This document shows positions 23,408 through 25,540 of a stretch of DNA of 25,540 bases, piece by piece. The stretch's first letter is position 1. Each line of letters starts with the position of its first letter. Where the stretch lies: the NCBI GenBank assembly GCA_964654415.1, contig CAZZIP010000019.1, positions 1-25,540 of the forward strand, written 5' to 3'. The notes under the pieces were generated by a model, which saw only the letters and a program-made list of their open reading frames with translations, did not search any database and was not told where the DNA came from. Made by a program: the position numbers and the translations under genes. Origin of the DNA: Methylohalobius sp964654415. Its GTDB lineage: Bacteria; Pseudomonadota; Gammaproteobacteria; Methylococcales; Methylothermaceae.

Positions 23408-23738
23408 GAGACCCCAGGGAACGACTACGGGACATGCTCCAAGCGATCGCCGCCATCGAGCGCCATATTCACCGCGGCAAGGCCGCCTTTGACCAAGACG
23501 AGTTGATGCAAGGCTGGTTCGTGCGAAACCTGCAGATCATCGGTGAGGCGGCACGGGCCTTGCCCGAGGATGTGCGCGTGCTGGCACCCGAGATCGAATG
23601 GTCCAAGATCATCGGCATGCGCAACGTGGGTACTTCGAGATTGATACCGAGATCGTCTGGGAGGCTGCCAGTCGGGACGCCCCTGCCCTGAAGCCTTACA
23701 TTGAGCGTCTTCTAAAATGCCTGGAGGAACGGGAATGA
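23404..23738 (+). pseudogene. HEPN-domain RNase toxin, inactivated by a short deletion in the catalytic motif
   Basis: The first 74 codons read as a normal HEPN toxin (MRDPRERLRDMLQAIAAIER, then QIIGEAARALPEDVR and IIGMRN). The family motif RX4HXY should follow (R-N-x-hydrophobic-V-H-x-Y). Here the DNA goes from CGCAAC (23620-23625) through GT straight to GGGTACTTCGAGATTGATACC, which encodes GYFEIDT in another frame. About 10 nt are missing, removing the catalytic His and shifting frame. The rest, ending ALKPYIERLLKCLEERE at TGA 23736-23738, is intact in the shifted frame. The unshifted frame gives a protein ending RSSGRLPVGTPLP. Confidence 0.85.
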
Positions 23739-23758
23739 GGCCGGTGTGCATGGCTTAC

Positions 23759-23826
23759 GAACAGCAGGCTGAGGTCGCGAGCTCGACGAGGCGATTTGGC
23801 GGAATATCTGGGAGCTAGGCTGCTGA
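23759..23826 (+). pseudogene. Degenerate copy of the hsdM 3' end
   Basis: The DNA reads EQQAEV, then after one missing base ELDEAIWRNIWELGC and TGA (23824-23826). The hsdM C-terminus is EQQAEAVRLDAAIWKNLKELGYDH. The match is about 70 percent at DNA level and in the same order. It lies between the broken HEPN gene and fic, and has no start of its own. The remaining 76 bp to fic contain no other recognisable element. Confidence 0.65.
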
Positions 23827-23902
23827 TGAACGCATCGTCTATTACAGAGAAAGACCGCCTCCATAGTAAACGCACCGTTGAACATGGAGAGTTTTTTGGG
23901 TC

Positions 23903-25081
23903 ATGATAAACGCAGGCGATAACAAGGAGCCGCGCGCAGGTGTTTACGTCCGCCAGCCGCATGGCTACCGTGCTTTTATCCCCAAGCCGTTACCCCCCGA
24001 TCCACCGATTCAGGTCAGCGGTTCGCTTCAGACGCTGCTTTCCCAAGCTGACTACGCCTTGGGCCGGCTTGACGGCGCCATACTGACCTTGCCCAATCCT
24101 GACCTCTTCGTGTTCATGTATGTGCGCAAAGAGGCCGTGCTCTCCAGTCAGATCGAGGGTACGCAAAGCTCATTGCAGAACCTGCTGGCAGCCGAGGCGC
24201 AACTTTTTGACCCCGACACGCCCGACGATGTCAACGAGGTCATCAACTACGTGCGTGCGATGAACTACGGCCTAGAGCGGCTCGCCGCGTTACCGGTTTC
24301 AGTGCGCCTCATCAAAGAAATCCACGCCAAGCTGATGCGTGGCGTTCGCGGTGGGCAACTCACCCCGGGCGAACTGCGAACCAGCCAGAATTGGATCGGT
24401 CCTGCAGGATGCACGCTTTCCGAAGCGACTTTTGTCCCGCCTCCGCCCCAGGAGGTACCCCAGGCGTTGGCTGACCTAGAGCGGTTCCTCCACACGCAAG
24501 ACGCCATGCCGGCGCTGATTCGCGTCGGACTGGCACACGCTCAGTTTGAAACCATCCACCCGTTTCTGGATGGCAACGGGCGCATCGGGCGGCTGCTCAT
24601 CACCTTTCTGCTCACGGAAAAGGGGCTGCTCGCCAGGCCTGTGCTCTATCTCTCGCACTACTTCAAACGCCACCGCGCCGAGTATTACGACTGCCTGCAA
24701 GCCGTGCGCGATATGGGCGACTGGGAGGGCTGGCTCGAGTTCTTCCTGCGCGGCGTCGTCGAAGTGAGCGAAGAAGCGACCCGAACTGCTGCGGCCATCT
24801 TGCGCATGCGCGAAGAGTACCGCGCCAAAATCACCGAGCACCTCGGTCGCGCCGCCGCTAATGGCCATCGAATTATGGAAAAGCTCTTCGAGCATCCCAT
24901 CGTCACGGTCGCCACCGTGCGCGATTGGCTGGGCATCACCCAGGCGGGTGCCAACAACCTCGTCAGGCGCCTGGTGGAAATCGGTCTGCTCAAAGAGATT
25001 ACCGGCTACGCCCGTAACCGCCGCTTCCGTTTCGAGCCGTATCTTAAGTTGTTCGAAGAACCCGAGGAGGCGCAGCTATGA
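23903..25081 (+). CDS. Fic family protein, class II (N-terminal inhibitory helix)
   Basis: Fic enzymes transfer AMP (or related groups) to target hydroxyls. The catalytic motif is complete: IHPFLDGNGRIGRLL with His219. The self-inhibition motif [S/T]xxxE[G/N] appears N-terminal to the core as SSQIEG (residues 81-86), which makes it class II. The first 90 residues form the Fic_N region (GYRAFIPKPLPPDPPI). The C-terminus has a winged-helix-like domain (VATVRDWLGITQAGANNLVR, then RLVEIGLLKEITG). At 392 residues it is of usual length. It ends in ATGA overlap with the small frame at 25078. The target is unknown. Confidence 0.94.
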   Translation: MINAGDNKEPRAGVYVRQPHGYRAFIPKPLPPDPPIQVSGSLQTLLSQADYALGRLDGAILTLPNPDLFVFMYVRKEAVLSSQIEGTQSSLQNLLAAEAQLFDPDTPDDVNEVINYVRAMNYGLERLAALPVSVRLIKEIHAKLMRGVRGGQLTPGELRTSQNWIGPAGCTLSEATFVPPPPQEVPQALADLERFLHTQDAMPALIRVGLAHAQFETIHPFLDGNGRIGRLLITFLLTEKGLLARPVLYLSHYFKRHRAEYYDCLQAVRDMGDWEGWLEFFLRGVVEVSEEATRTAAAILRMREEYRAKITEHLGRAAANGHRIMEKLFEHPIVTVATVRDWLGITQAGANNLVRRLVEIGLLKEITGYARNRRFRFEPYLKLFEEPEEAQL

Positions 25082-25176
25082 TGACGTCCAAGGGCTTGCA
25101 CAAGCGGAAAACCGAGGCCGCAAATCGCAATGTTGCAATTGCCAAGAACCTGAAGGAGGTGGGGTATGACCATTGA
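25078..25176 (+). CDS. 32-codon frame carrying a second hsdM-tail copy
   Basis: From ATG 25078, overlapping the fic stop as ATGA, the frame reads 32 residues and ends NVAIAKNLKEVGYDH. The last 11 residues match the hsdM C-terminus (KNLKELGYDH) and the preceding 15 align weakly and without gaps. The MNT start lies inside its end exactly as in hsdM. It may simply be a leftover of hsdM kept for translational coupling between fic and the MNT gene, not a functional peptide. Confidence 0.5.
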   Translation: MMTSKGLHKRKTEAANRNVAIAKNLKEVGYDH

Positions 25177-25281
25177 GCAACTCTTGAAAGAGAAACGGGA
25201 GGAGATCCTCAAGATCGCTGCCAAACACGGCGCCCGGAACGTGCGCGTCTTCGGCTCCGTGGCCCGCGGCGAAGCGGACGA
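25144..25281 (+). repeat. Direct repeat copy 2 (hsdM tail plus MNT 5' part)
   Basis: The partner of 23095-23232, with 135 of 138 bases identical. The block covers the hsdM-tail codons and the MNT N-terminus up to the catalytic loop. Confidence 0.9.
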
Positions 25282-25456
25282 GCAGAGCGATATCGATCTC
25301 GTCGTCGAATTCGAGCCCGGACGCAGCCTGCTCGACCACGCCGCGCTGTGGCTCGAACTGCAGGAGCTGCTCGGCCGCAAGGTGGACGTGGTGAGCGATC
25401 GCGGCATCAAGCCGCGCATTCGGGATCGGGTGTTGAAGGAGGCGGTGCCACTATGA
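25166..25456 (+). CDS. Second MNT-domain nucleotidyltransferase antitoxin
   Basis: A 96-residue paralogue of the protein at 23117-23407. Its first 42 residues are almost identical, with active site FGSVARGEADEQSDIDLVVE. The second half is clearly different (SLLDHAALWLELQELLGRKV, then DVVSDRGIKPRIRDRV). Catalytic Asp positions are kept. Its stop overlaps the next HEPN start as ATGA. It probably guards the HEPN toxin that begins at 25453. Confidence 0.92.
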   Translation: MTIEQLLKEKREEILKIAAKHGARNVRVFGSVARGEADEQSDIDLVVEFEPGRSLLDHAALWLELQELLGRKVDVVSDRGIKPRIRDRVLKEAVPL

Positions 25457-25540
25457 GAGACCCGAAGGAGCGCCTGCGAGACATTCTGGATGCCATTGCC
25501 CGGATCGAGCGCTACGCCTCCCGCGGCCGCGAGGCGTTCG
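25453..25540 (+). CDS. HEPN-domain RNase toxin, 5' part (runs off the window)
   Basis: The first 29 codons, MRDPKERLRDILDAIARIER then YASRGREAF, match the start of HEPN toxins and of the broken copy at 23404. The catalytic RX4HXY region lies beyond the window, so its integrity is unknown. Confidence 0.85.
   Translation, partial: MRDPKERLRDILDAIARIERYASRGREAF

Overview
The window looks like a chromosomal segment of a moderately GC-rich gammaproteobacterium. The evidence is the proteobacterial-type LeuRS, QueA and Sua5, a class II tRNA-Leu with encoded CCA, and a good sigma-54 promoter. Genus cannot be read from the sequence. The left 11 kb and the right 4.4 kb are accessory (defence) DNA, and the middle 10 kb is ordinary chromosomal content.

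Left, 1-11.3 kb: a type III-A (Csm) CRISPR-Cas locus. The end of an array (1-156) abuts an adaptation operon on the minus strand, cas2a-cas1a-cas1b-cas2b. It has two different Cas1 proteins and two different Cas2 proteins; cas1b lacks the recognisable catalytic glutamate motif and cas2b carries a frameshift. A Uma2-type nuclease gene on the plus strand separates this from the interference operon cas10-csm2-csm3-csm4-csm5 (minus). Cas10 has both HD and GGDD motifs, Csm3 keeps its catalytic Asp, and Csm5 has a long charged coiled-coil tail. Further upstream is a CARF protein of the NE0113 family with a winged-helix-like C-terminus. No cas6 and no HEPN-type Csm6 are present. The palindrome GRCAAGCTTGCC lies upstream of all three minus-strand CRISPR transcription units, at exactly the same distance (69.5 bp) from the cas10 and CARF start codons. 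This suggests a shared operator, and the CARF-wHTH protein is an attractive but unproven ligand.

Middle, 11.3-21.2 kb: an M14 zinc carboxypeptidase, sua5 and leuS on the minus strand; then parA and a three-gene NitT/TauT-type ABC transporter on the plus strand, joined by stop/start overlaps; then queA (minus) and tRNA-Leu(CAA). Between the transporter and queA lies a compact unannotated unit. It has an upstream inverted repeat, an IHF-like site, a near-consensus -24/-12 promoter, and about 109 nt ending in a strong intrinsic terminator. The predicted RNA carries two CCUCCUCU anti-Shine-Dalgarno-like stretches, so it is a candidate RpoN-dependent small regulatory RNA.

Right, 21.2-25.5 kb: a defence island starting just after tRNA-Leu. 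It contains hsdM (type I methylase) carrying three in-frame palindromic repeat insertions, an MNT/HEPN pair whose HEPN toxin is broken by a roughly 10-nt deletion across its catalytic motif, a class II Fic enzyme, and a second MNT/HEPN pair running off the window. Degenerate copies of the last codons of hsdM recur before the later cassettes, as if genes had been inserted one after another between hsdM and its missing partner hsdS.
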